Source: Saccharofermentans sp. (GTDB lineage: Bacteria; Bacillota; Clostridia; Saccharofermentanales; Saccharofermentanaceae). From it: a stretch of 64,000 nucleotides of DNA. Positions 10,109-20,485 of the stretch are shown here, piece by piece. The stretch spans positions 62,001 through 126,000 of the forward strand of contig JAILNR010000048.1 in the NCBI GenBank assembly GCA_024691325.1, in the 5' to 3' direction. The position numbers and the translations under genes are program-made. The number at the start of each line of letters is the position of its first letter. Within the stretch, counting starts at the first letter, position 1. The notes beneath the pieces are model-generated. The model saw nothing but the letters and a program-made list of their open reading frames with translations, was not told the DNA's origin and made no database searches.

Positions 10109-11299
10109 ATGGAGAAGTATGAAGTTTTCAGAGCGCTTGCAATAATTATCATTGCTGCCAAGCTTTTCGGGCTGGCGGCAAGAAAGCTTAAGGCACCGCA
10201 GGTTGCAGGTGAGATCGTAGCCGGTCTTATCCTGGGTCCCTCTGTGTTGGGTCTCGTCGGCTACTCGGATTTTCTGGGTCAGATGGCCGAGATCGGCGTC
10301 ATGCTCCTGATGTTTACCGCAGGACTTGAGACACGTATCTCCGATCTTCGCAAGACCGGATTCAAGGCCCTGCTTATCGCATGTGCCGGCGTGTTCGTAC
10401 CCTTAGTCTGCGGTACTGTTCTTTATATGTGCTTCTACGGCTTCGCACCCTGGGGTGACGATCAGTTTTACAAGGCTTTGTTTGTAGGTCTTATCCTTAC
10501 CGCGACTTCGGTATCAATCACGGTTCAGACACTTAAGGAATTAGGCAAGATAAATGAGCTTGTCGGAACGACGATCATAAGTGCCGCGATCATCGATGAT
10601 GTAATCGGCATCCTTGTTTTGACTCTCGTTATCGGTATGAAAGATCCTTCACAGGACATCGGAAACACTCTTCTTATGACCGGTCTGTTCTTCCTGGGTT
10701 CCGTTGTATTCGGTTACGTTTTCTACCGTGTCTTCAAGAAGATCGACAGGAAGTGGCCTCACACAAGAAGAATCCCGATCATCGGACTTGCGTTGTGCTT
10801 TGCCTTGTCTTATATCGCAGAAGAATTCTTCGGCGTTGCTGATATCACCGGTGCATATGTTGCAGGTGTTATCCTGAGCTCACTTGATGATTCCCAGTAC
10901 ATCTCACGTAAGATGGATATCAATTCCTACATGATCTTCGGACCCGTGTTCTTTGCAACGATCGGACTTCAGACAAATATCAGGGATGTCGATACGAGTA
11001 TCCTCGCGTTCTCCGTATGCTTTGTTCTTGTCGGATTGTTGTCCAAGATAATCGGCTGCGGACTTGTCTCATTCCTCTGCGGATTCAGAGGCAAGGACAA
11101 TCTTAAGATCGGCTGCGGCATGATGACCAGAGGCGAGGTTGCCCTGATCGTTGCCCAGAGAGCACTGTCCGTCGGCGCTTTAAGCGGTGCTTATTTCACG
11201 TCGGTCATTTTGCTTATAATCATCTCGTCAATCCTGACGCCGGTTATCCTAAAGCTTTTGTATTCTGAAAAAGCCCCGGCTGTTAAAAGCGAGGTCTGA
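10109..11299 (+). CDS. Cation:proton antiporter (CPA2 / Na+/H+ exchanger family)
   Basis: LKAPQVAGEIVAGLILGPSVLG; multi-TM; ITGAYVAGVIL; GMMTRGEVALIVAQ. Confidence 0.9.
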   Translation: MEKYEVFRALAIIIIAAKLFGLAARKLKAPQVAGEIVAGLILGPSVLGLVGYSDFLGQMAEIGVMLLMFTAGLETRISDLRKTGFKALLIACAGVFVPLVCGTVLYMCFYGFAPWGDDQFYKALFVGLILTATSVSITVQTLKELGKINELVGTTIISAAIIDDVIGILVLTLVIGMKDPSQDIGNTLLMTGLFFLGSVVFGYVFYRVFKKIDRKWPHTRRIPIIGLALCFALSYIAEEFFGVADITGAYVAGVILSSLDDSQYISRKMDINSYMIFGPVFFATIGLQTNIRDVDTSILAFSVCFVLVGLLSKIIGCGLVSFLCGFRGKDNLKIGCGMMTRGEVALIVAQRALSVGALSGAYFTSVILLIIISSILTPVILKLLYSEKAPAVKSEV

Positions 11300-11310
11300 T
11301 TGGCCGTTCT

Positions 11311-11503
11311 TTGTATCAGAATTGTATTTTTCTGATATTGATACAAGAATTTCAGGTGATTTAATTATCAAAAATGCATTTTATTAATAGTGATACAAGG
11401 AAAATGGAAAAACCTTGTATCACTATCGATTTTTCTTATTTTTAGTAATAGAAATTGTCCGGATTCTTGTATCAAAAAACCTGTTTTGCCAAAGTGATAC
11501 AAG
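11311..11503. repeat. Cluster of six TTGTATCA/TGATACAA octamers forming three consecutive inverted repeats
   Basis: TTGTATCA at 11311, 11415, 11467; TGATACAA at 11339, 11391, 11495; includes a perfect 14-bp stem at 11387-11400/11413-11426. Confidence 0.9.
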
Positions 11504-11575
11504 ATGCTTTAATTCATGCAGTTGCCGTACTATAATATCCCTATCATTCCGTGGAACGAATGAGGGGTAGCTAAT

Positions 11576-12382
11576 ATGAAAAAAGACATTGCTTTGGAGA
11601 GCCTTAAAGAAAGGCTTGTTTTTCTTGAGAAAGTAGTCAGCGAAGCGGACAAACAATTAAAGAAATCACCGCCGGGCAGATTAAGGATTCAAAGACAGGG
11701 GAATTCTGTTGCTTATTACTGTGTACAAAACAGTAAGGAGTTCAAGGATAATAACGGACAGCGTATCGATAATAGTAACAGAAATCTGATTGCTGCATTA
11801 GCTCAGAAAAGTTATATCAACAATGTAAGAAGATACGCGGTCGCTGAAGCCAAAGCTATAAGATGGTTGTTGGACGGTTATCCTAAGAAGACGGTTGAGA
11901 GTGCTTTGGATAATATTAAAGGCGACAGACTTAAATTACTTCAGCCCGTTGCTTTGTCAGATGAGGAATATGTTAAAAAGTGGATAGCAAAGCCCTATAC
12001 GCCAAAGGGGTTTAGTGAGACTGATCCGAATTTCAAAACGCTTAAAGGTGACAGAGTAAGATCGAAGTCAGAACAGATAATAGCCGACAGATTATTCGTT
12101 AATAATGTCCCGTACAAATACGAGTGTCCGATCATGGTCGGCAACAAGCTTTTCCATCCTGATTTTACGGTATTGAAGATCAAGGAACGGAAAGTCATTT
12201 ACTGGGAGCATTGCGGAATAATGGATAAGCAAAGTTATTCTGATTATGCCGTAAACAGGTTTAACAAGTATTCAAAGCAGGGGATCATCATAGGTGATAA
12301 TCTTATTGCCACATTCGAGACGGATAACAATCCATTAGACACCGAAACTGTCGATAATCTTATAAACGCGCATTTTAAATAA
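11576..12382 (+). CDS. Uncharacterised protein with C-terminal PD-(D/E)XK-like nuclease domain
   Basis: RSKSEQIIADRLFVNNVPYKYECPIMVGNKLFHPDFTVLKIKERKVIYWEHCGIMD; conserved N-terminal PPGRLRIQRQGN...LAQKSY region. Confidence 0.7.
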   Translation: MKKDIALESLKERLVFLEKVVSEADKQLKKSPPGRLRIQRQGNSVAYYCVQNSKEFKDNNGQRIDNSNRNLIAALAQKSYINNVRRYAVAEAKAIRWLLDGYPKKTVESALDNIKGDRLKLLQPVALSDEEYVKKWIAKPYTPKGFSETDPNFKTLKGDRVRSKSEQIIADRLFVNNVPYKYECPIMVGNKLFHPDFTVLKIKERKVIYWEHCGIMDKQSYSDYAVNRFNKYSKQGIIIGDNLIATFETDNNPLDTETVDNLINAHFK

Positions 12383-12428
12383 ATAATAAGGTATAATACT
12401 CTTTAGTGCGTTAATAGGAGTATTTACT

Positions 12429-13838
12429 ATGTCTGATCTAAGACTTGATGAACTTAAAAGTAATGCAAAGGTTTACTTCGTCGGTATCGGCGGCATCTCA
12501 ATGAGCGGACTTGCGCTGCTTACCAAGGGCTACGGATTTACCGTCGGCGGTTCCGATAACCATCCGTCAGAAAGAACACAGATGCTCGCACAAAGCGGCA
12601 TCACTATATATAACAGCCAGGAAGCAAAGAATATCGATGAATTCGAGCCTGACTACATCGTCAAGACTGCAGCCATCCTTCCTCACAACAAGGAGCTTGC
12701 ACGTGCCCTCGAGAAGGGGCTTACGGTCTTCGACAGATCCGAGTTCCTGGGCATCATGACGAATACTTATAAGAACGTTATCAACATCTCGGGTACACAC
12801 GGCAAGACGACAACCACTTCCATGACATCCATGATGCTCATAGAAGCGGGACTCGATCCCACTATCCATCTCGGCGCTCCGTTCGACGGTATCGGCGGCT
12901 CGGTTAAGATGGGCGGCAACAGGGACCTTCTCGTCTCCGAAGCATGTGAATTCAAAAGATCGTTCCTCGAGTTCAGGTCCACGACGGCGGCCATCACGAA
13001 CATCGATCACGATCACGTCGACTGCTACCCTACACTTGAAGATGTTATCGATGTTTTCGCGAAGTTTATAGACAAGGTCGATGACGGCGGCTACCTCGTC
13101 GTAACCGGCTCCGACAGGAACATAAAAGAGTCCATCGCCCGCGCGAAAAAGAACATCAAGGTCATCACGTGCGCAGCCGACGGCTCCGATGCTGACTTCA
13201 AGGCTCAGAACATTAAGTACAACGACGGTCTTCCCGCATTCGACCTTGTAGCGTCAGGGCAGAAGATCGGAAGAGTTCAGCTTAGAGTTCCCGGTGCACA
13301 CAACATAAGTAATGCCCTGATCGCATCTGCGTGTGCTTACCTTAACGGAGCATCCGCCGAGGCGATAATCAAAGCTCTTAATGAGTTCGGAGGCGCTGAC
13401 GGAAGATTTACCATCAAGGGTACTTACAAGGGCTGCGAAGTTGTTGTCGATTACGCTCATCATCCGACTGCGGCAAGAGTTACGATCGATGCGGCGATGC
13501 ACATGCCTCACAACAATCTTCTTGTCGTATTCCAGCCTCTTACTTTTAACAGAGTCGATGCGCTGTTCGAAGAATATGTAACGAGCCTTCTTCCCTGCAA
13601 GAAGATACTCTTCTCCGAGATCTTCACTGACCGCGAGGTTATCCACGAAGGAATGGTCTCGAGCAGGAATATCGCGGATGAGATAAACAAACGCGGCGGC
13701 AATGCCGAATTCTATGCGGATAAGGAAGTTCTTAAAAGAAGGATCGATGAGCTCATCAATCCCGGTGACATGATCCTTATTCTCGGCCCTGAAGACATAC
13801 GCGAACTCGGCAACGAATTGTGCCCCGGTAAGGAATAA
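12429..13838 (+). CDS. murC: UDP-N-acetylmuramate--L-alanine ligase
   Basis: VYFVGIGGISMSGLALL, ISGTHGKTTTTSM, VVDYAHHPTA. Confidence 0.95.
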   Translation: MSDLRLDELKSNAKVYFVGIGGISMSGLALLTKGYGFTVGGSDNHPSERTQMLAQSGITIYNSQEAKNIDEFEPDYIVKTAAILPHNKELARALEKGLTVFDRSEFLGIMTNTYKNVINISGTHGKTTTTSMTSMMLIEAGLDPTIHLGAPFDGIGGSVKMGGNRDLLVSEACEFKRSFLEFRSTTAAITNIDHDHVDCYPTLEDVIDVFAKFIDKVDDGGYLVVTGSDRNIKESIARAKKNIKVITCAADGSDADFKAQNIKYNDGLPAFDLVASGQKIGRVQLRVPGAHNISNALIASACAYLNGASAEAIIKALNEFGGADGRFTIKGTYKGCEVVVDYAHHPTAARVTIDAAMHMPHNNLLVVFQPLTFNRVDALFEEYVTSLLPCKKILFSEIFTDREVIHEGMVSSRNIADEINKRGGNAEFYADKEVLKRRIDELINPGDMILILGPEDIRELGNELCPGKE

Positions 13839-15349
13839 TGAATAACAATAAACGGGCACCGCAAAAACCATCAGGTAAATCATCAGGCACCCCGCTCGCT
13901 CTTAAAAGAGCGCCGATTCATTTCATAGCGCTTGCCATGATGGGCGTGGTCATTCTTACGATGATCATCATGTGCCTTGTACCGGGTGCCGGCAAGAACC
14001 CAAAGAACCCGACTTTGGTCATCTACGGCGACAAGGGCAACGTCCCGAATCTTTCGCTTACGAACACTCTTCACGCGGCAGGTTTTGAATACGTTATCGC
14101 CGACTACGGAGAAGACATCTCTTCGTACGGAACCGTTGTTCTTGCAGCGATGGGGTCTGATGCACTGTCGATAATAAACGACCACAAAGACGATCCCCAT
14201 GTTGCCGGATTCATCCTCATCTGCCCCGAGTATAACGAGACTTATATGACCGGTCTTACGAGTGGTAATCCCACATGCGATATCGCGATTTTCGCAGGGC
14301 GTAATAAATGCAAAGACACGAAGGATATGAGTGCGGCGCGTGTCATTTACGAGAGGCTCTCGGGTGATGACACACTTTACGGAATCCCTGTCAAAAGAGG
14401 CGGCCTGTTCGCATCCGAGGTTTATGTAAACAATGCGCAGAACAGGATGCTGTCGCTTTCCTGCTTCAGCGTAAGAGACCCGCAGAAGCTTTTGTTCTCG
14501 CCTTTATTCCAGAATGAGCTTGCGGGATACTTAAGCGTAACTTATATCGATGAGTCAACACGCGAGGTGTCGTTCGGCCGCATTAATACATGGTTCGTTT
14601 TCTCGTGGCTTGTCATCATGTTCTCGATAGTGAGCGTGCTTTTGTTCCTGTCTAACATCAAGCTTGATGAGTCAGGCTACGATACTAAGAAAGCTCCCGT
14701 GTCGAAGTGGGTCTTCGGATTTATCGGAGGCATCTCGATAGCGGTCGCGGTAGGCATAGTTGCATCGACTTCCGTCACACAGATACTGGATGCTCTGCTG
14801 TGGATCCTGACTCTCGTTCCCACAGTATTCATGGCGTGTCTGTTTGGCATCAACTTCAAGTGGATCTACGCGAAAGAAGGTAAATTCATCCCCCGTAAAA
14901 CAAGCCTTGTGCCCACACTGTTCATATCGGTGGTGATCGGGCTCATGATCATGTTTACCCTCGCGATGACAGCAGATCTTAAGGTGCATGCGATAAAAGA
15001 CGCAGGCCTCTCGGCAGCTATACTCGGAGTTATTCTTGTCGCAGACCTTATCGTTACTACAGGACTTATCTACGCGAGCCGCAAATCGACAGTGGCAGGG
15101 CAGGGCGCGAAGAACTGCTTCGGCAACAAGAACATATTCGGACTGATGTTCATGCCATGCATAGTAGCCCTGCTCTACGGCCTTTTGCCGGGACACTCAC
15201 AGGTGTTCTACTGCGGCCTTGCGGGACTTGCCGCGACGGGCATTCCGTTCCTTGCGGTGCTCCCGATCGTAAGGCATTCAGACAGATCATTAATAGCAGG
15301 CGTTTTACATGGTATTATTTATATATTGGTTATAGCAGCGATACTCTGA
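13838..15349 (+). CDS. Uncharacterised multi-TM membrane protein
   Basis: One N-terminal TM, about 200-aa soluble domain, then C-terminal TM cluster; stop/start overlap with murC. Confidence 0.7.
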   Translation: MNNNKRAPQKPSGKSSGTPLALKRAPIHFIALAMMGVVILTMIIMCLVPGAGKNPKNPTLVIYGDKGNVPNLSLTNTLHAAGFEYVIADYGEDISSYGTVVLAAMGSDALSIINDHKDDPHVAGFILICPEYNETYMTGLTSGNPTCDIAIFAGRNKCKDTKDMSAARVIYERLSGDDTLYGIPVKRGGLFASEVYVNNAQNRMLSLSCFSVRDPQKLLFSPLFQNELAGYLSVTYIDESTREVSFGRINTWFVFSWLVIMFSIVSVLLFLSNIKLDESGYDTKKAPVSKWVFGFIGGISIAVAVGIVASTSVTQILDALLWILTLVPTVFMACLFGINFKWIYAKEGKFIPRKTSLVPTLFISVVIGLMIMFTLAMTADLKVHAIKDAGLSAAILGVILVADLIVTTGLIYASRKSTVAGQGAKNCFGNKNIFGLMFMPCIVALLYGLLPGHSQVFYCGLAGLAATGIPFLAVLPIVRHSDRSLIAGVLHGIIYILVIAAIL

Positions 15350-15371
15350 CAGGGGATAAGGGGGAGTCAAC

Positions 15372-18300
15372 GTGATCAACTACTACAACGCATTCATCTC
15401 ATACAGACATGCACCGCTCGACTCGAAGGTTGCCGAGCATGTGCAAAGAAGTCTCGAGAGGTTCCACATACCTCACAGCATCCGTAAGAAGACGGGTGTT
15501 AAGAAGATCGAGAGGATCTTCAGAGACAAGGACGAGCTTCCTATTACGAGTGATCTTACGGAGACGATCTCGAATGCGCTTGAGAAGGCTGACTACCTGA
15601 TCGTTATCTGCTCTCCTAACACCAAGGAGTCCGCGTGGGTTCAAAGGGAGATCGAATACTTCCTTAAAAACCATACCAAGAAGCAGATCCTGACTGTCCT
15701 TGCAGACGGCGAGCCTCAGGATGTTATCCCGGAGATCCTGACCTACGAGGAGCATGATGTCTCGGAATTCTGGAAAGAAGCGCAGAAGGTAAAGATCCCG
15801 ATTGAGCCTTTGTCCTGCGACTACAGGATGCCCCTTCGAAAAGCAAAGAAAGAGGAAATCCCGAGACTCGCGTCGGCCCTCATCGGCTGCTCCTACGACG
15901 AACTCGTAAGACGCCAGAGAGCGTACAGGGTAAAGCAGGGAATCGCGATCGGTGCTGCCATCGTTGCTGCCTCACTGGGACTGACTTTCTATACTTGGCA
16001 AAGCAAGAAGAAGGTTGATGATGCACTTAATGAGTCTCTTGCAAACCGTGCGAGATATCTTGCCAATCAGTCTATCTCGATGCTCGATGAAAACAGACGT
16101 ATCGATGCACTTTATCTTGCCATGTCAGCTGTTCCTCAGGGCGAGGACGATGCCACGCCTCTTGTTCCTGAAGCTGTCAGCGCTCTTGCACAGGCCACGC
16201 TTGCTTACCGGTCATTGAACGGAAACAGCATTGATACCGTTTGGAATTACAGTCTCGGAAGTACGATAAAATGTATCGAGATAAGTCCGGAAGGAACCCA
16301 CCTTGCCGCACTTGATACAAGCGGTTCTCTAACTGTTTGGAATACTGAGACGCACGATATGCTTTTTAATATCCACAGCGTCACATCCGACAACGCTGTT
16401 TCGATTAAGTTTATAGATGATTCAAAGCTGGTAGTCCGCGATTACGCCAGGCTCTTATGCTACGATGCTGACACGGGTGAGGTCGAATGGGTCTTCGAAC
16501 CGAATAATGGTAACTTCATTGTTGATGATCCTGTTCTTTGTTCTGACGGATCTTTAGTATTAGTTGATCATGACGGAGCTATCTTCTGTCTTGATGCAGG
16601 TTCCGGAAGTGTAAGATCCCAGTACCAGATTCCTAATGATGACCTGGATGTCATGGTAACTCCGAACGCTTTCGCCGTGTCCCCTGATGAGACCAGGGTT
16701 GCCATACTTATCGAGGTAGGCGTAGATGAATACTATGTGGTCATTTACGATATGACTACAGGCAGAACGAGTCAGTCTCAGAGCGTGGAAGGTCTTGAAA
16801 AAGCGATGACATGGTCGGACGATGACCACCTTGTTGTTGCTGCTATGGAGATGAACAGCGACAATGTGAACAATGCCATGTTTAACGGTTCATTTATCAT
16901 GGGTCATGATGTGAACTATGTAACCTGCTTCGCAGGCGACAGTGCCAATATAGTATGGTCACAGGAACAGGTTGCCACAAATGTCGGTTTCAGTTCCGGC
17001 TTTATTGTTCTTCCTGCTACAGAAATGATCGCATATTACAGTGCCAATGTCTGTTGTGCTTATGACATCGATGACGGAACTGTCCGCTATGAATGGAATA
17101 CCAATGATTCGATCATCGATGTAAGTGACAGAGACGGAAACGGCTGGCCCATCATGATAACCAAAGGGGGCGGACTTGTCTCTGTTTGTCCGACTATGGC
17201 TATAGATGTTATAGATGTAACCTACGAGTTCACGGATAATCTTGCTGATGCGGTAGTTAATCACGGAGTATATACGTATCAGAATTCCGGTTCCCAGATC
17301 TTCTACTACAATGTGCATGTTTGTGACGAAGAATGGGAGTATATCGGCGATCTCGATTCGAGTGCACCCAAAAGTTATATGGCCGACGAAGCTCTTATTC
17401 TCCTTGAGCCTTGTTCTGCGGGAACTGATGTTACGGTAGTCGATCCTGTCGAAGGCGAGGTAAGGTTCAGCGTAAACTTAGGTTCGGCTTATTATTCAGA
17501 TTACAATGTTATTGGAGTTTTTGACGGAAAAGCCTACATCACTTACGGCGAAGTTCTGGAAGGATTGGAATTATTAGAACTTAATCTTACGACCGGAAGG
17601 ATCTCATCGGATCATATATCTGATTCGTACTATATTTCCGAGTTTGCAGCTTCAATGACGAATGAATTTGTTACCTGTATTGACAGAAGCGATGTGACAG
17701 ACAGAGCTGTTATTTACAATGTGATTTCTCACCGTACTGATGAATACGATATAGAGAACGGTCTTAATCTTACATACGCACCTCAATACTTCGAAGATAT
17801 CGGCATAATCTATATCGCAAGTGAAGGCGAAGACGCGATCGTGTTTACCGAGACAGACGATTATATGCAGGTTGAACTGCCTGAGTCCTGGTATAACACG
17901 GAAATCGTTGAGTTTGACGCTGAATCAAGAAGAATAATGATATCTGACAGACGATCCATTCTCTTCCTCGATGAATTAGGAGAAGAAGATCTTGTTATCT
18001 CCTGCGGCGGAAGGACCATTACAGGTTACACACTACTTCACGGAGAACAGTACGGTGAAGGCGGCCTGTTGCTCGTATCGTGCAGTGACGGATCTTTGCT
18101 GAGGTATGATGCCCTTTCGGGTGAGTTCCTCGGAAACACGGAGATCTCCTACTACACCAACTATATTCCCACTGCGGAATTCGTGTTGGATGAGCAGGCC
18201 GGTATCATGTACATACAGCAGTATATGATTACCAGTATTGTAGATCTCGAGTCGTGGATCGAACTGACATACATCGAGAATTCATTCGGTCACAATGCGC

Positions 18301-18458
18301 AGTCCGACAGATTCTTCACATTATCATATACCGAGGGTGACGAACCTCAGCTAGGATACTTCAGACACTATACCGTCGAGGAGTTGCTGGCGAAGGCTAA
18401 CGAGATCTTAGGCGGAATGCCTGTCCCTGAAGATCTTCGTGCAATGTACGGATTATAA
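15372..18458 (+). CDS. TIR domain - TM - beta-propeller (WD40/PQQ-like) protein
   Basis: NAFISYRHAPLDSKVAEHVQRSLE...IFRDKDELP...ADYLIVICSPNTKESAWVQREIEYF; TM at about aa 195-211; repeated propeller-type blades to C-terminus; GTG start. Confidence 0.8.
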   Translation: MINYYNAFISYRHAPLDSKVAEHVQRSLERFHIPHSIRKKTGVKKIERIFRDKDELPITSDLTETISNALEKADYLIVICSPNTKESAWVQREIEYFLKNHTKKQILTVLADGEPQDVIPEILTYEEHDVSEFWKEAQKVKIPIEPLSCDYRMPLRKAKKEEIPRLASALIGCSYDELVRRQRAYRVKQGIAIGAAIVAASLGLTFYTWQSKKKVDDALNESLANRARYLANQSISMLDENRRIDALYLAMSAVPQGEDDATPLVPEAVSALAQATLAYRSLNGNSIDTVWNYSLGSTIKCIEISPEGTHLAALDTSGSLTVWNTETHDMLFNIHSVTSDNAVSIKFIDDSKLVVRDYARLLCYDADTGEVEWVFEPNNGNFIVDDPVLCSDGSLVLVDHDGAIFCLDAGSGSVRSQYQIPNDDLDVMVTPNAFAVSPDETRVAILIEVGVDEYYVVIYDMTTGRTSQSQSVEGLEKAMTWSDDDHLVVAAMEMNSDNVNNAMFNGSFIMGHDVNYVTCFAGDSANIVWSQEQVATNVGFSSGFIVLPATEMIAYYSANVCCAYDIDDGTVRYEWNTNDSIIDVSDRDGNGWPIMITKGGGLVSVCPTMAIDVIDVTYEFTDNLADAVVNHGVYTYQNSGSQIFYYNVHVCDEEWEYIGDLDSSAPKSYMADEALILLEPCSAGTDVTVVDPVEGEVRFSVNLGSAYYSDYNVIGVFDGKAYITYGEVLEGLELLELNLTTGRISSDHISDSYYISEFAASMTNEFVTCIDRSDVTDRAVIYNVISHRTDEYDIENGLNLTYAPQYFEDIGIIYIASEGEDAIVFTETDDYMQVELPESWYNTEIVEFDAESRRIMISDRRSILFLDELGEEDLVISCGGRTITGYTLLHGEQYGEGGLLLVSCSDGSLLRYDALSGEFLGNTEISYYTNYIPTAEFVLDEQAGIMYIQQYMITSIVDLESWIELTYIENSFGHNAQSDRFFTLSYTEGDEPQLGYFRHYTVEELLAKANEILGGMPVPEDLRAMYGL

Positions 18459-19955
18459 AAGTCCCGGAATATTACTTGACGGTCTGTAAAGTTCATTAAA
18501 CAGATGTCCCGCAATGATATATATATCGTGCGGGTCATCGTCTCTTACGGCGATATAATCACCGATGTTGCCGGAGTAATATTTCTCATCATCCCATGCT
18601 GTAAACAGCTTGATCGGATGATCGAGAGGCAAAGCAAATATCCTCGTCGTTCCCGCAGGGCTGATTACAGTCTTTGCAAAGGGCATTACTTTCTTAACTT
18701 CTTCTGTATCAAGATTCTTGACCGAAGGCTCGTACTCGAACACACCATGGAAATCAAAACCCGTAAGCTGGTAGCTGCTCATGAGCTTGTCAAGATTGAT
18801 AGGGTAGATCTCACCTTCGATGCCTATCATGAGGTAGGTCTGATCCGTGATGATGATGTTAACATCGCCCTCGAGTGTTCTGATCTCAACAGGGGTTCCG
18901 ATGGGGAAGACATCGGCAAGGCTGATGGCGCCGAGCTTCTGTTCCTTCTTGGTGTATGCCTTCATCTTTGAAGTGTCGAGGTATGTGTTGGCAGCGTAGA
19001 TGATCTCGTATGTGCCGTAGTAATCACGGATGCGCTGCTCGATAAGTTCAGTCGCGGGAAGGTCGATCTTCTCGGGACGGATCGTGCCGCCTGCCTTAAC
19101 GATGTGGCCGCCTCCTCCGCCGATGCCGTCAGCTATAAACTCGGCAAGCTCGTTCGCATGTATCTCCTTGGTACTCGACCTTACAGAGAACTTGATCTCG
19201 ACAGGACTTATATAGTAGGCAACGCACACATCGACCTCTGCCGTCTCTATCGCGAAATCACTAACAACGCCTAAGATGTTAGGGTCGTTGGTCTCGGTCT
19301 TGATGATGAGGCATCTTAAGTCCTCGTGATACTCATAGTCGAAGATGGCCTTACCCGTTATTTTCAATTCCTCAAGCGAGATGTTCGAGTTGCTCATCTT
19401 GGTTATAAGAGACTTGTTGATGATAAGAGTATCGACCATATCCCTGTCGAGAGGGTGAGAGACCTCAGTTAATTTATTAGTATCAGTATATAAACCATAG
19501 AAAAGAGCCGTCGCGAGGTTCTTGTTCTCGTTAACGTCGTAGCCTTCCTTGCGGAGCATATCCCAGATGACCGTCGAGCACGAACCGATATTGGATCTGA
19601 CTTCTGACAGTCTCGGAAGTTCAACTGTTATCTGATGGTGATCGATGACCGCGATATTACGCGCTTCCGTCTTTGTGACATTTCGCTGGCCGTACTGGCA
19701 GTCGCAGGTGATAAGAAGCTGCGGCGATCTGTCAAAGTCGGGAGCATACTCGACCGGAATGCCGAGCTCTTCTATCATTATGTTAAGGTTGCTCTTCTTT
19801 ACAGGGTGGTTGCCTCTGTAGATGAAGGTTGATTCTTTTCCCTTCGACTTAAGAAACTCATAAATCGCAAATCCTGAAGCCAATGCATCGGCATCGGGGT
19901 TATCATGACACTGTATAACAATGTCCTGGTACTTAGCTAACTCTGATAGAAGCAT
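18453..19955 (-). CDS. DHH-family phosphoesterase (NrnA-like)
   Basis: IVIQCHDNPDADALASGFAIYEFL, AVIDHHQ, GIGGGGGHIVKAGGTI. Confidence 0.85.
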   Translation of the reverse strand: MLLSELAKYQDIVIQCHDNPDADALASGFAIYEFLKSKGKESTFIYRGNHPVKKSNLNIMIEELGIPVEYAPDFDRSPQLLITCDCQYGQRNVTKTEARNIAVIDHHQITVELPRLSEVRSNIGSCSTVIWDMLRKEGYDVNENKNLATALFYGLYTDTNKLTEVSHPLDRDMVDTLIINKSLITKMSNSNISLEELKITGKAIFDYEYHEDLRCLIIKTETNDPNILGVVSDFAIETAEVDVCVAYYISPVEIKFSVRSSTKEIHANELAEFIADGIGGGGGHIVKAGGTIRPEKIDLPATELIEQRIRDYYGTYEIIYAANTYLDTSKMKAYTKKEQKLGAISLADVFPIGTPVEIRTLEGDVNIIITDQTYLMIGIEGEIYPINLDKLMSSYQLTGFDFHGVFEYEPSVKNLDTEEVKKVMPFAKTVISPAGTTRIFALPLDHPIKLFTAWDDEKYYSGNIGDYIAVRDDDPHDIYIIAGHLFNELYRPSSNIPGLL

Positions 19956-20028
19956 ATAGAACTCTCCCGCAAGTAGATAAAGTTATTTTAACATCTTTTT
20001 GATGTCATATATATAAATAAAAGAAGAA

Positions 20029-20057
20029 TTGACACTTCAAAACAATGATGATATTAT
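20029..20057 (+). promoter_or_regulatory. Sigma-A-type promoter for the rplU operon
   Basis: TTGACA (20029-20034), 17-bp spacer, TATTAT (20052-20057). Confidence 0.65.
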
Positions 20058-20169
20058 ACCTCGGTGACCGCATGCGACGGGCTTTTAAATTTGCGTTTTT
20101 TTGAGGTAAATCAAGACTTCGCAGTGCCTTGGATGAAGCAGCGAGACTGGAAGAACAGGAGGACACAGT

Positions 20170-20472
20170 ATGTACGCAGTTATTAAGACAGGCGGCAAGC
20201 AGTACAAGGTTGCTGTCGGAGACGAGATCTTTGTTGAGAAGCTCGCAGGCGAGACCGGTGAAGCAGTTACTTTCGATGAAGTATTGGCTGTAGGCGGTGA
20301 TGACGGTATCAAGGCTGGCGCAGATGCAAAGGCTAAGGTAACGGGCGAGATCGTTAAGCAGGGCAAGAACAAGAAGATCGTTGTTCTTAAGTACAAGGCA
20401 AAGAAGGGCTACAGAAGAAAGAACGGCCACAGACAGCCTTATACAAGAGTACGTATTACAGGCATCGCTTAA
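20170..20472 (+). CDS. rplU: 50S ribosomal protein L21
   Basis: [25 protein letters not shown]...[26 protein letters not shown]. Confidence 0.97.
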   Translation: MYAVIKTGGKQYKVAVGDEIFVEKLAGETGEAVTFDEVLAVGGDDGIKAGADAKAKVTGEIVKQGKNKKIVVLKYKAKKGYRRKNGHRQPYTRVRITGIA

Positions 20473-20485
20473 TAGCAGCTTCGTA

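Noticed and set aside
12567-13016. Minus-strand ORFs within murC
   Set aside because: Shadow ORFs of a conserved housekeeping gene.
16310-16321. Extra TTGATACAAG match inside the TIR gene
   Set aside because: Isolated single copy in coding sequence; no inverted partner.
20060-20169. L21 leader RNA upstream of rplU
   Set aside because: Position is right, but I could not identify a convincing consensus structure by eye.
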